Positions 17,136-26,084 of a stretch of DNA of 64,000 nucleotides are shown here, one piece after another. Position 1 is the stretch's first letter. The number at the start of each line of letters is the position of its first letter. Below the pieces are notes generated by a model. It did not search any database. It saw only the letters and a program-made list of their open reading frames with translations, and had not been told where the DNA came from. The stretch is taken from the NCBI GenBank assembly GCA_947496555.1, contig CANMDH010000012.1, positions 1 to 64,000 on the forward strand. The letters run 5' to 3'. Source of the DNA: an uncultured Aquimarina sp. GTDB taxonomy: Bacteria; Bacteroidota; Bacteroidia; Flavobacteriales; Flavobacteriaceae. The position numbers and the translations under genes were made by a program.

Positions 17136-19289
17136 ATGAAGCCAATACTAACCATTTCTTTTTTAATAATTTCTTTCTTCTCTTACGCACAAACTACTAT
17201 CAGTGGTATGGTAACAGATACCAAAGGCATACCTATTACAGGAGCCAATGTATATCTAGATGGCACGTATGATGGTAGTTCGTCTGATGAAAATGGTACA
17301 TTTTCATTTACTTCTTCAGAAACCGGGCAGCAAACTTTGATCGTATCATTTTTGTCCTTTGAAACATACTATTTGCCAAAAGAGGTAAATGAAATGAAAA
17401 ACTTGAACATCAAATTAAAAGAAGACGTAAATTCTCTTGGTAGTGTAGTTCTTAATGCAGGATCATTTTCTGCTGGTGACAATAGTAAAGCTTCTGTATT
17501 GACTCCTTTAGATATTGTAACTACTGCCGGATCCGCAGGAGATTATATTGCCGCATTACAAACGCTGCCGGGTACCTCTAACGTATCTGAAGATGGAAGA
17601 CTTTTTGTACGAGGTGGAGATGCCAATGAAACTAATATCTACATTGATGGTTTACGGGTTTTTCAGCCTTTTTTGACGACCACCAACAACATCCCAACTC
17701 GAGGTAGATTTTCTTCCTTTCTATTTAAAGGAACTAATTTCTCAACTGGGGGATATTCGGCAGAATTTGGAGATGCCTTATCCAGTGTACTACTTCTAAA
17801 CACAATTGACGAACCCGACCAGGAAAAAACAGAGCTCCAATTTATCAATGTAGGGTTAGGTGGAGGAAATACTCAGAAATGGAAAAACAGTTCTTTAAGT
17901 GCGAATGCTTTTTATGTAAATTTAAAGCCCTATCAAGACATTATTGACCAACGGGTAGAATGGATAAAACCCTATGAATCTTTATCGGGAGAAGTAGTAT
18001 ACCGACATAAATTCAATAATGGGCTTTTAAAAGTATATGGTGGGTTGAACTATGCCAACTTAGAACTTATACAAGAAGATATAAATGTACCGGAAGGGGT
18101 TAACTTTGGACTTAAAAATCGTAACCTATACCTTAATGCCTCGTACAAAGGTAGCCTGGGAAATGATTGGAGCCTTGCTACAGGAGCCAGTTTTGCAAAT
18201 GATTTTAATGATGTAAAAATTGTTGATACCAATGTTGATGATGATGAAAATAGTTTTCACTTAAAGTTGAAATTAAGAAAGCGTTTCAGTAATCGATTTA
18301 AACTGAATTTTGGAGCTGAGCAATTTATAAATACGTTTTCTGAAACAGCCGATTCTCCTGATTTCGACAGCTTCAAAACCAGGTATGATAATAATAGTAC
18401 AGCTGTTTTTACCGAAGCCAATGTCTTCTTTAGCAAAAAGCTGGCCATGCAAATCGGTGCAAGAGGAGTTCATAACACTTTACTAGATTATACAAAGATT
18501 TCACCCAGAGCATCTTTGGCCTACAAAACCTCATCAAAATCCCAAGTATCGATTGCATATGGCGACTTTTATCAAGCGGCACAAAACGATGTATTAAAAT
18601 ACAACACTACATTAGAACCAGAAAAGTCTTCTCATTATATTCTTAACTATCTATATCAAAATAATGGTAGAACCTTTAGAGCCGAAGGCTACTACAAAGC
18701 ATACGATAATCTAATAAAATTCGATACCGAGTTTGCAGAATTTGATAGTAATTTCAATAATACAGGAGATGGATATGCTACTGGTGTAGATATTTTCTGG
18801 AGAGATAATAAATCTATCAAAAATCTTGAGTATTGGGCAAGCTATTCTTACCTGGACACCGAGAGGAACTATAAAAATTACCCAAATAAGGCAACTCCAA
18901 ATTTTGCGGCAACTCACAACTTGTCCTTAGTCACAAAATACTGGATCAGCGATTGGAAATCTCTACTTAGTACCACTTATAACTTTGCTTCAGGCAGACC
19001 ATATAATGATCCTAATACAGGAGTTTTTCAAAATCAAAAAACCCGATCTTTTAATTCGGTAAATTTTAGTTGGGCGTATTTGATAAGTCAACAAAAAATC
19101 TTGTATTTCTCTGTTTCAAATGTAATGGATTTTGATAATGTATTCAATTATCAATATTCAAATACCCCCAATGCAAATGGAGAATTTGCCAGACGCGCAA
19201 TACGACCTAATGCAGATCAATTTTGTATTCTTGGATTCTTTTGGACTATAAGTGACAATAAAGCAGACAATCAATTAGACAATCTTTAA
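17136..19289 (+). CDS. TonB-dependent receptor with N-terminal carboxypeptidase-like domain
   Basis: A 717-residue outer-membrane receptor. Signal peptide (1-18), carboxypeptidase regulatory-like beta domain (about 20-105: GMVTDTKGIPITGANVYLDG), plug domain (about 115-225: RLFVRGGDANETNIYIDG) and a beta-barrel to the C-terminus (FCILGFFWTI). At 717 residues it is near the small end for such receptors and has no SusD partner, so it is more likely to take a small ligand or peptide than glycan oligomers. It is followed by a DUF2141 protein 18 bp downstream. Confidence 0.87.
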   Translation: MKPILTISFLIISFFSYAQTTISGMVTDTKGIPITGANVYLDGTYDGSSSDENGTFSFTSSETGQQTLIVSFLSFETYYLPKEVNEMKNLNIKLKEDVNSLGSVVLNAGSFSAGDNSKASVLTPLDIVTTAGSAGDYIAALQTLPGTSNVSEDGRLFVRGGDANETNIYIDGLRVFQPFLTTTNNIPTRGRFSSFLFKGTNFSTGGYSAEFGDALSSVLLLNTIDEPDQEKTELQFINVGLGGGNTQKWKNSSLSANAFYVNLKPYQDIIDQRVEWIKPYESLSGEVVYRHKFNNGLLKVYGGLNYANLELIQEDINVPEGVNFGLKNRNLYLNASYKGSLGNDWSLATGASFANDFNDVKIVDTNVDDDENSFHLKLKLRKRFSNRFKLNFGAEQFINTFSETADSPDFDSFKTRYDNNSTAVFTEANVFFSKKLAMQIGARGVHNTLLDYTKISPRASLAYKTSSKSQVSIAYGDFYQAAQNDVLKYNTTLEPEKSSHYILNYLYQNNGRTFRAEGYYKAYDNLIKFDTEFAEFDSNFNNTGDGYATGVDIFWRDNKSIKNLEYWASYSYLDTERNYKNYPNKATPNFAATHNLSLVTKYWISDWKSLLSTTYNFASGRPYNDPNTGVFQNQKTRSFNSVNFSWAYLISQQKILYFSVSNVMDFDNVFNYQYSNTPNANGEFARRAIRPNADQFCILGFFWTISDNKADNQLDNL

Positions 19290-19307
19290 TCAAAAACTAT
19301 TATAATT

Positions 19308-19730
19308 ATGAAAACTACAATTCTTGTATTAACAACATTATTTTTGATCTTTTCGTCTCCAGTTCTTGCACAGAACAACGATCACTCTATAAAGGTCACT
19401 GTATCCAACATCAAGTCAAACGAAGGCACGATCGAGATAGGACTTTATAAAAGCAAAGAAAACTTTTTACGAAAAACCTATAAGGCTATTCGGATAAAGG
19501 CAAACAAAACCGGCGTACATGTTCTTTTCGAAAACATTGAACCGGGTGAATATGCCATCTCATTATATCATGACGAAGATGAAAATAAAAAGTTAAATAC
19601 ATTTTTAAAAATTCCTATCGAACCATACGGTGTAAGTAATAATGCAAAAGGACGATTTGGTCCCCCACAATGGGAGAATGCACGATTCAATGTTGAAGAT
19701 AAAATAGTAGTACAAAATATAAGACTGTAA
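19308..19730 (+). CDS. DUF2141 family secreted protein
   Basis: A 140-residue protein with a signal peptide ending VLAQ. The DUF2141 body (about 25-138) includes IEIGLYKSKENF, YAISLYHDEDEN and the conserved end YGVSNNAKGRFGPPQWENAR. It is a beta-sandwich family with no known reaction. It follows the TonB receptor by 18 bp and is probably co-transcribed. A paralogue lies at 45034-45453. Confidence 0.86.
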   Translation: MKTTILVLTTLFLIFSSPVLAQNNDHSIKVTVSNIKSNEGTIEIGLYKSKENFLRKTYKAIRIKANKTGVHVLFENIEPGEYAISLYHDEDENKKLNTFLKIPIEPYGVSNNAKGRFGPPQWENARFNVEDKIVVQNIRL

Positions 19731-19834
19731 ACCGATAGACATTTCGTCCTTAAAATATTACAACTCGGTCATAAATACTGTTATAACACTTCTAACCGAT
19801 CGATCTTTACGTCATAATCATTAAAATAAAAACT

Positions 19835-20458
19835 ATGAAGACTTTTATAATAATACTAACCCTCTTAACTGGAGTAGCTGTAAACTCCCAGGCCAGTTAT
19901 GAAAAAGGAATGACCAAAGCTTTTGAGTTATGGGAAAATAAAAATCCTGACCAGGCAATCAACCTTTTTGAGCGTATCGCCCAGGCAGAACAAGAAAACT
20001 GGTTACCATTTTATTATGCAGCCCAGATTCATATTTTCACTTCATTTGGTATAAAAGACGCTAATGAAATCGAATCTAGATTAAAAAAAGCACAGGATTT
20101 TCTGAATGAAGCCAGGACTTTCTCAAAAGATAACGCAGAAATCTTAATCATGGAAGCAATGCTTAATACTGCTTATGTTGTTTACAATCCTTCAGTATAT
20201 GGGATGACGCATTCTGCAAAAGTTGAAGAGCTTTATCAAAAAGCAAAAGTTTTGGAGCCCGAAAACCCAAGAGCAATGCTTTATCATGCCGAATGGAAAA
20301 TGGGTGGTGCAAAATTCTGGGGTAAAGACCCAAAGGCCTTTTGTCCCGAGATAGAAAAAGCTATCTTGTACTTTGAAAAAGAAGCTAACCATGATGAACC
20401 ATTTTATCCAAAATGGGGGATGAATCAGGTAGAGCGAGTTCAACAGAATTGCAAATAG
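19835..20458 (+). CDS. Secreted TPR-like protein
   Basis: A 207-residue protein with a signal peptide (ends VNSQA) and at least two tetratricopeptide-like helix pairs (about 25-60, FELWENKNPDQAINLFERIA; about 140-165, YQKAKVLEPENPRAMLYHAE). Probably a periplasmic binding or scaffold protein. The kinase gene starts 15 bp after its stop, so it likely belongs to that operon. Partner unknown. Confidence 0.72.
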   Translation: MKTFIIILTLLTGVAVNSQASYEKGMTKAFELWENKNPDQAINLFERIAQAEQENWLPFYYAAQIHIFTSFGIKDANEIESRLKKAQDFLNEARTFSKDNAEILIMEAMLNTAYVVYNPSVYGMTHSAKVEELYQKAKVLEPENPRAMLYHAEWKMGGAKFWGKDPKAFCPEIEKAILYFEKEANHDEPFYPKWGMNQVERVQQNCK

Positions 20459-20473
20459 AAGACCATATTTAAA

Positions 20474-21856
20474 ATGAGTAGCCAAAAATTCATGGGAGGC
20501 AGTATCCTAAAAATAGCAAGAATTAGTTTCATCATTGCTTTGCTTATTGAGTTATTCTTTCTACTATTCAAAATAGGAAGACCAATCGTATGGCAAAACG
20601 AATTTGAAAACCTATTGATACATTTTATGTTTGCTTTTCCGTTAACCGTGGTAAACGGATACTTCTTTGATTTTTTGGAAAAATGGTATACTTGGGAAAA
20701 ACAACCTCAAAAACGATTGTGGTTTGGTGCTATGGGCTCTATTATTTTGACCATGATAACCCTGGCTATAATAAGGGTAATATTAGTGGTAGGAATTTAT
20801 GGGAAATCTTTCAATAAATTTCTGCAAGATGAGAGATTAAGTTTCTATATCATTGGATTTATTATTACAATGATAGCCTCCCTTTTTTTTCATGCATTTT
20901 ATTTTTACAAAGAGCTACAAAAACAAAAAATAACAGAACAGAAAATTATTGCAGGAACTGCTTCGGCAAAGTTTGCAGCTCTAAAAAATCAGCTGGATCC
21001 TCATTTTTTGTTTAATAGTCTCAATGTATTGACTTCTTTGATAGAAGAAAATCCCAGGATGGCTCAGAAGTTTACTACTTCACTATCCAAGGTATATCGA
21101 TATGTTTTAGAACAAAAGGACAAAGAACTAGTAACGGTAGATGAAGAGTTGAAGTTTGCTAGGACCTATATGACTTTGGTACAACTACGATTTGAAGACA
21201 GTATTGTATTTGATATCCCAGATCAAGCTTCAAATCCCGAGGCAAAAGTAGTACCACTGTCTTTGCAGATATTACTAGAAAATACTGTAAAGCATAATGT
21301 AGTAATGCCCGAAAGACCATTACACATCAAAATTTACGAAAAAGATGGATTTTTAATCGTAGAAAATAATCTTCAACCCAAAGAGGTTGTAAAACAAAGT
21401 AGCGGCGTTGGTCTGGGTAATGTGCAACAACGATACGCATTGCTGACCAAAAGAAAGTTTTCGGTTTACAAAACAGAAGATGTCTTTATAGCCGAACTTC
21501 CTATATTAACTAAAAAAATAAAATTTGTAGATATGGAAATGTCACAAAACATAGAAACCGTAGAAATGGCAAAAAGCCTAAAGTACGAACGAGCTAAAGA
21601 ACAAGTTAAAAGAATTAAGGAATTCTATGGTAACCTGGTTTCATATTGTATAGTCATTCCACTTTTGGCACTGCTTAATTACAAGACCACCGGCTTTGGT
21701 TTGCCATGGGTTATCTTCCCGATAGTTGGATGGGCAATAGGGCTTATATTTCATTATATGGAGGCCTTTGACCATCACCTTCTTTTTGGAAAGGATTGGG
21801 AAAAAAAGAAAATCAAAAAGTATGTAGAAGAATCAAAAAAGAGATATCATGAGTGA
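20474..21856 (+). CDS. LytS-type histidine kinase fused to a C-terminal 2TM domain
   Basis: A 460-residue membrane protein. Four N-terminal hydrophobic helices (between about 12 and 138), a coiled linker, a His_kinase domain with phospho-acceptor His177 in QLDPHFLFNSLNVL, and an ATPase domain (LLENTVKHN; GVGLGNVQQRY). After residue 370 comes a 2TM domain (KYERAKEQVKRIKEFYGNLV, two helices, then GKDWEKKKIKKYVEESKK). It presumably phosphorylates the LytTR regulator downstream at 23351. The fusion and the separate 2TM genes that follow suggest the 2TM unit modulates kinase output. Its stop overlaps the next start by 8 bp. Confidence 0.88.
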   Translation: MSSQKFMGGSILKIARISFIIALLIELFFLLFKIGRPIVWQNEFENLLIHFMFAFPLTVVNGYFFDFLEKWYTWEKQPQKRLWFGAMGSIILTMITLAIIRVILVVGIYGKSFNKFLQDERLSFYIIGFIITMIASLFFHAFYFYKELQKQKITEQKIIAGTASAKFAALKNQLDPHFLFNSLNVLTSLIEENPRMAQKFTTSLSKVYRYVLEQKDKELVTVDEELKFARTYMTLVQLRFEDSIVFDIPDQASNPEAKVVPLSLQILLENTVKHNVVMPERPLHIKIYEKDGFLIVENNLQPKEVVKQSSGVGLGNVQQRYALLTKRKFSVYKTEDVFIAELPILTKKIKFVDMEMSQNIETVEMAKSLKYERAKEQVKRIKEFYGNLVSYCIVIPLLALLNYKTTGFGLPWVIFPIVGWAIGLIFHYMEAFDHHLLFGKDWEKKKIKKYVEESKKRYHE

Positions 21857-22151
21857 TTATAAAAATAAGGCAGCTTACGAAAAAGCTAAAAAAAGAGTTG
21901 AAAACGAAAAAGGATTCTATTCGCACCTCACGGCATATATTATAATCAATATTGCTTTGTTATTTATAAACGCAGATTTAGGGGAAGAAGATTTTAATAA
22001 TTGGTTTCGCTGGAACCAATTACTTACCCCTATTCTATGGGGAATTGGTCTAGCAATTCATGGAATACATGTCTTTGGTAAAATTCCCTCTTTTGGCAAA
22101 GACTGGGAAGAAAGAAAAATTAAAGAACTAATGGATAAAGATGATTTCTGA
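21849..22151 (+). CDS. 2TM domain-containing protein
   Basis: A 100-residue protein made almost entirely of a 2TM domain: charged N-terminal helix (YEKAKKRVENEKGFYSHL), two hydrophobic segments (about 29-46 and 61-80), and the conserved basic end FGKDWEERKIKEL. It overlaps the kinase stop by 8 bp, implying coupled translation. Function unknown; the genetic link to LytTR two-component systems is a recurring feature of the family. Confidence 0.85.
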   Translation: MSDYKNKAAYEKAKKRVENEKGFYSHLTAYIIINIALLFINADLGEEDFNNWFRWNQLLTPILWGIGLAIHGIHVFGKIPSFGKDWEERKIKELMDKDDF

Positions 22152-22167
22152 AATTAACAATATACAC

Positions 22168-22497
22168 ATGAAAGATCTTGAAGAACAAAATAAAGTCTAT
22201 GAAGAAGCTAAAAAAAGGGTCGAGAACGAAAAAGGATTTTATATACACCTCATCACATATATTCTATTAAATATTGCGATACTGTTCTTTAAACATAAAA
22301 TTTTACTCTTCGTTAATGCCGACGTGAAAGATGAAGATTTTATCGGCTGGTGGAGATTGGGAAACATTTTAACTCCTGTATTATGGGGAATTGGATTACT
22401 CTTTCATTGGCTTTGGGCATTTAAGAAGACGTTCCTATTTAATGATAAATGGGAAAAGAAAAAGATTAAAAAAATAATAGAAGAAGACGATTTATAA
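22168..22497 (+). CDS. 2TM domain-containing protein
   Basis: A 109-residue 2TM protein. The start at 22168 (MKDLEEQNKVYEEAKKRVEN) is chosen over 22141 because it matches its siblings' N-termini and avoids overlapping the previous gene. It has two hydrophobic helices and the end WEKKKIKKIIEEDDL. A slightly longer first loop (NADVKDEDFIGWWRL) than its siblings. It shares the KKRVENEKGFY segment with the previous gene, so the two arose by tandem duplication. Confidence 0.84.
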   Translation: MKDLEEQNKVYEEAKKRVENEKGFYIHLITYILLNIAILFFKHKILLFVNADVKDEDFIGWWRLGNILTPVLWGIGLLFHWLWAFKKTFLFNDKWEKKKIKKIIEEDDL

Positions 22498-22509
22498 AAT
22501 ACACCTATC

Positions 22510-22818
22510 ATGAAAAATTTTGAAGAACAAAAAAGGTATGAGCGTGCCAGAGAACGTGTAACAGAATTAAAAAAGTTTTACAATAACTTGATATCCTATC
22601 TGTTGGTAATTGGTTTTTTGGCCGGAATAAATTATTATCAAAATGAATGGCATTATCCTTGGTTTTTATGGGCCGCTTTTGGTTGGGGAATTGGTTTGGC
22701 CTTTCACGCTGTAAAAGCGTATAGAATAAATCCTATGTTCAATAAAGATTGGGAAGAACGAAAAATCAGAAAATATATGGAAGAAGAGCAAGATAAAGAC
22801 AAACAACTTTGGGAGTAA
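22510..22818 (+). CDS. 2TM domain-containing protein
   Basis: A 102-residue 2TM protein (RYERARERVTELKKFYNNLI; two helices; NKDWEERKIRKYMEEEQ). It resembles the 2TM tail of the kinase more than its two upstream siblings do: both have ERA(R/K)E and KKFY/KEFYxNL. It is the last 2TM gene before the S23 insertion, which separates it from the response regulator. Confidence 0.85.
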   Translation: MKNFEEQKRYERARERVTELKKFYNNLISYLLVIGFLAGINYYQNEWHYPWFLWAAFGWGIGLAFHAVKAYRINPMFNKDWEERKIRKYMEEEQDKDKQLWE

Positions 22819-22834
22819 ACTTATTAATGAATAA

Positions 22835-22866
22835 ATGATTCAATGAGAGAATTAATAAATGAATCA
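22835..22866 (+). repeat. Left 32-bp inverted repeat flanking the S23 gene
   Basis: This segment, starting ATGATTCAATGAGAGAATTA, matches the reverse complement of 23313-23344 at 26 of 32 positions by hand alignment. The two copies enclose the four-helix-bundle gene. Confidence 0.6.
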
Positions 22867-22903
22867 AGAAATTATCCCAACATAATTACAAATTGCAAAA
22901 TAT

Positions 22904-23263
22904 ATGGAAAAAAGTGAATTTGTAGAAAAGTTTAAAAAAAGAACAAAAAGGTTATCGTTAGATATTATTTTGCTAATCGACACCCTTAAAAAAACCGAGG
23001 CTACAAAAGTAATCAGTTATCAAATAATTAAGAGTGCTACTTCAACAGCCGCAAATTACAGAGCTGCTTGCATAGCAAGGTCAAAAAAAGAATTCTATTC
23101 AAAAATATCTATAACTACAGAGGAAGCAGATGAAACTGTTTTCTGGTTAGAATTATTACAAGAGTCTGGTCTTGCATCGAATCATAATACCATTCCTCTA
23201 TTAGAAGAAGCGAATGAAATTTTAAAAGTTTTGTCCAAAGCAAGAAAAAATACTTCGTTTTAA
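22904..23263 (+). CDS. Four-helix-bundle protein of the S23 / 23S rRNA intervening-sequence family
   Basis: A 119-residue all-helical protein with the family pattern: an amphipathic first helix (FKKRTKRLSLDIILLIDTLK), the conserved ISYQIIKSATSTAANYRAAC segment, IARSKKEFYSKISI and EEADETVFWLELL. Relatives are encoded inside intervening sequences of 23S rRNA genes in some bacteria and free-standing elsewhere; function is unresolved. Here it sits between the 2TM genes and their response regulator, bracketed by inverted repeats, which suggests insertion into an older operon. Confidence 0.88.
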   Translation: MEKSEFVEKFKKRTKRLSLDIILLIDTLKKTEATKVISYQIIKSATSTAANYRAACIARSKKEFYSKISITTEEADETVFWLELLQESGLASNHNTIPLLEEANEILKVLSKARKNTSF

Positions 23264-23312
23264 GTGGTTTTCAAAAAATTAAAATATTATTAACTACATA
23301 GTAAAGTTTTAC

Positions 23313-23344
23313 TGAATCATTAAGTCATTCTTTCATTAAATCAT
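23313..23344 (-). repeat. Right 32-bp inverted repeat flanking the S23 gene
   Basis: Inverted partner of 22835-22866; on this strand it starts ATGATTTAATGAAAGAATGA. It ends 6 bp before the response-regulator start codon. Confidence 0.6.
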
Positions 23345-23350
23345 TAACCC

Positions 23351-24106
23351 ATGAACGTAATAATCATTGAAGACGAAAAACCAGCAGCCAGACGTCTTAA
23401 CAGGATGCTCGGTGATCTAAATATAAATGTACATACCATGCTACATTCTGTACAAGAATCAATAGAATGGTTTAGCAATAATGAACATCCAGACCTGATT
23501 TTTCTGGATATTCAGTTAAGTGATGGCTTGTCATTTGAAATTTTTGATACGCTCACCATAAAAAGCTCCATCATATTTACAACTGCCTATGATGAGTATG
23601 CACTTAAGGCATTTAAACTAAATAGTATCGATTACCTATTAAAACCAATAGATGATGAAGAATTAGAGACTGCTGTAAATAAATACAACGAACAATTGCC
23701 TCAAAAGCAACAATTACAAGTGGATTTTGAAGACATCAAAAAACTACTGATTAACCCTATGGATCGTGTTTACAAAAAACGATTTACAACAAAGGTAGGG
23801 CAGCATCTTAAAATATTTTCTGTCGAAGATATTGAATGTTTTTATTCTGAAAATAAAGGAACATATCTGCACACTACAGATAATAGAAATTACCTAATTG
23901 ACACAACTTTAGAGTCACTTGAAGAGGAACTAAACCCTCAACAATTCTTTAGGGTAAGCCGAAAGTTCTATATAAACATTAATGCGATTAAAGACATTAT
24001 TTCTTATACCAACTCGAGACTGCAGATAAAGCTGAATCATTTTAATGAGCAAGAAATCATTGTAGCTCGCGAACGAGTTAAGGATTTTAAACTTTGGTTA
24101 GAATGA
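23351..24106 (+). CDS. LytTR response regulator
   Basis: A 251-residue regulator. The receiver is intact: acidic cluster Glu7-Asp8-Glu9, phospho-acceptor Asp53 (LIFLDIQLSDG), Thr in IIFTTAYDEYA and Lys in YLLKPID. The LytTR DNA-binding domain covers about 150-250 (VEDIECFYSENKGTYLHT; FFRVSRKFYININAI). It is the expected partner of the LytS-type kinase at 20474. Other systems of this type keep kinase and regulator adjacent; here four genes separate them. Confidence 0.92.
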   Translation: MNVIIIEDEKPAARRLNRMLGDLNINVHTMLHSVQESIEWFSNNEHPDLIFLDIQLSDGLSFEIFDTLTIKSSIIFTTAYDEYALKAFKLNSIDYLLKPIDDEELETAVNKYNEQLPQKQQLQVDFEDIKKLLINPMDRVYKKRFTTKVGQHLKIFSVEDIECFYSENKGTYLHTTDNRNYLIDTTLESLEEELNPQQFFRVSRKFYININAIKDIISYTNSRLQIKLNHFNEQEIIVARERVKDFKLWLE

Positions 24107-24136
24107 TAGAACCCAAGAGGAGTCTTTATGCTTGGC

Positions 24137-24232
24137 TTAAATATTGTATATCGTCAGAAATCCACATATCCATCGGTCTATTCTGGCCCAAGGACCAGGG
24201 CCATTATCCGTTCCACCTGGAGAACACTTCAT
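24137..24232 (-). other. Short minus-strand frame resembling a peptide-precursor tail
   Basis: A 31-codon frame, starting MKCSPGGTDNGPGPWA and containing two cysteines. The spacer 24107-24292 is locally GC-richer than its neighbours. The Gly/Pro-rich, Cys-bounded sequence looks like the core end of a small secreted peptide, but there is no leader and a stop lies directly upstream in frame. It may be a remnant. Similarity to known peptides was not tested. Confidence 0.25.
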
Positions 24233-24316
24233 TTTTAAGTATCATGAGCATGTGATATAAATATTCTGGAAAAACAAAAGTATTACTTACTTTTGACAAC
24301 ACGCATATCCATCATA

Positions 24317-25939
24317 ATGACAACTAACAGTACATCTTTAATGGGCAAATATCATCTTTTACCATTATTTATACTTGTAGTCAACTCCTTTTATATTTCT
24401 GCTCAGGATAATGATTTACAAGATGCTGTAGCATATATCAAACAAGCCACATTATTTTATGGAGAAGAAGATTATGAACAAAGCATGTCATACTATGACA
24501 AAGCAGAAGAAATAGTTAAAGAATTACATAATGATTCTTTATTGTCGGTTATATATACCAGAAAAGGTCATATTCATCTCAGAGATGGCAAAAACAAAAA
24601 TGCTCTTAACGCTTATTCAAAAGCGTTGGATATTGCAGAATTAACACAACATAAAGAATTAGAAATAACGGCTAATTCAGGGCTCATAGTTATTCTAAGA
24701 AGAATGAACCGATTAGAGAAAGCTCTAAAAATTGCACATCGTTCACTTAAAGTGATACCCAATACTAAGTTTTATAGAAAAGGAGGCCACGCTAGTATTG
24801 TCATTCTTACAAGTGAAGTGTATTTAGATCGAGAGCAATATGACTCTACATTATATTATATAGAAAAAGGATTAGAGATCAGTAAAGAACTGAGATATCA
24901 AGAGGCTATTTTAGACTTATACATCAAAAAAGGGATGGTATACTATTACCAAAAAAAATATGACGAATCCCTGAATTTTTTATTTAAAGCCAAAGACATT
25001 CTGTCCGAACAAGAAATAAACAACAAGTCTTTTCCTTCTATAAACACCAGCTATTTCATTGCGAGTTGTTACTATCAACAAGAATTTTATGACAAGGCAA
25101 TCAGTGTTTTATTAGATAGTATAGATAACTTTGAAGAAAATGATCTCTTTAAACCTCCTGCAATTCGATCACATTTGCTACTAGCCAATTGTTATAATGA
25201 AAAAAACGAGTATGAGAAAGCAAATCAGTGGCGTAGTAAATATGTAAAACTCAATGAATCTTATCAAAATGATAAAGATCAGACGGTAGATATAATTCAC
25301 GAAAAAGAAACAAAAAAGCTTCAAAAAGAAATAATAAATATAAAAGCCGATCAAATCAAAGATAAGCAAGCCAAAAATCAAATATTTTGGATTCTTTTAC
25401 TTACCTCAACAGCATTGATATGTATCATTTTTATATATTTTAAAAAGCAAAGATCCAATAAAACTTTGTTTAATAAATTAATGAAAGAAATTAATGATTT
25501 AGAATCTGTCAAACAAGCCGCAGTCGGTAAGAAAGAATCGTCTAAAGAAATCATTATTGACGATCAGAAAATCAACCAAATTATTAAAGGCTTAGAAAAA
25601 CTAGAAGTTGAGGAATACTTTTTGAAATCTGAATGTAATTTACGATCTATGGCAAAAAAGCTGAAAACCAATGCCACTTATTTATCCAAAACAATAAACA
25701 TTCACAAAGAAAAAAACTTTACCGATTACATCAATGATCATAGAATTGAGTATGTTTTAAAAAGATTAAAGGATGATAAAAGGTTTAGATCTTACTCTAT
25801 TCAATCCATCGCTACAGAGATTGGATATAAGAGTAGCTATTCACTAGTCAAGCATTTTAAAGCAAAAACAGGGATCAATCCATCCTATTATATTAAGAGC
25901 CTCGACAAACAGCATATAGTTTCAGAAATCAGGGTGTAA
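24317..25939 (+). CDS. TPR sensor protein with transmembrane helix and AraC-type DNA-binding domain
   Basis: A 540-residue regulator. Signal or anchor sequence near the start, about six TPR-like repeats (about 35-330), one transmembrane helix (about 358-378: IFWILLLTSTALICIIFIYF), a coiled linker, and a C-terminal AraC/XylS helix-turn-helix (about 425-535: NATYLSKTINIHKEKNF; SIATEIGYKSSYSLVKHFKA; TGINPSYYIK). The periplasmic TPR part probably senses a peptide or protein and the cytoplasmic end binds DNA. ATG 24317 is used; ATG 24341 gives a cleaner signal sequence and is equally possible. It directly precedes the leader-peptide genes. Confidence 0.85.
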   Translation: MTTNSTSLMGKYHLLPLFILVVNSFYISAQDNDLQDAVAYIKQATLFYGEEDYEQSMSYYDKAEEIVKELHNDSLLSVIYTRKGHIHLRDGKNKNALNAYSKALDIAELTQHKELEITANSGLIVILRRMNRLEKALKIAHRSLKVIPNTKFYRKGGHASIVILTSEVYLDREQYDSTLYYIEKGLEISKELRYQEAILDLYIKKGMVYYYQKKYDESLNFLFKAKDILSEQEINNKSFPSINTSYFIASCYYQQEFYDKAISVLLDSIDNFEENDLFKPPAIRSHLLLANCYNEKNEYEKANQWRSKYVKLNESYQNDKDQTVDIIHEKETKKLQKEIINIKADQIKDKQAKNQIFWILLLTSTALICIIFIYFKKQRSNKTLFNKLMKEINDLESVKQAAVGKKESSKEIIIDDQKINQIIKGLEKLEVEEYFLKSECNLRSMAKKLKTNATYLSKTINIHKEKNFTDYINDHRIEYVLKRLKDDKRFRSYSIQSIATEIGYKSSYSLVKHFKAKTGINPSYYIKSLDKQHIVSEIRV

Positions 25940-25942
25940 TCC

Positions 25943-25968
25943 ATGGCTATTTTGAACAATTTAGCCAT
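25943..25968 (+). terminator. Hairpin after the TPR/AraC gene
   Basis: ATGGCTA and TAGCCAT form a 7-bp stem around a 12-nt AT-rich loop, 3 bp after the stop codon. It has no good T-run. A 26-nt hairpin of matching layout occurs at 26297-26322 with a compensating base pair. Confidence 0.4.
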
Positions 25969-26084
25969 ATGCAATTATTATAAACCTGCAAAATGAAATA
26001 TATTTCTAACGAAATACATTTCTCTTGATCCTGATAAATTTCAGAACTCAGAAAAAATTCAGCAAATAACTAAATCGTCTTGAA

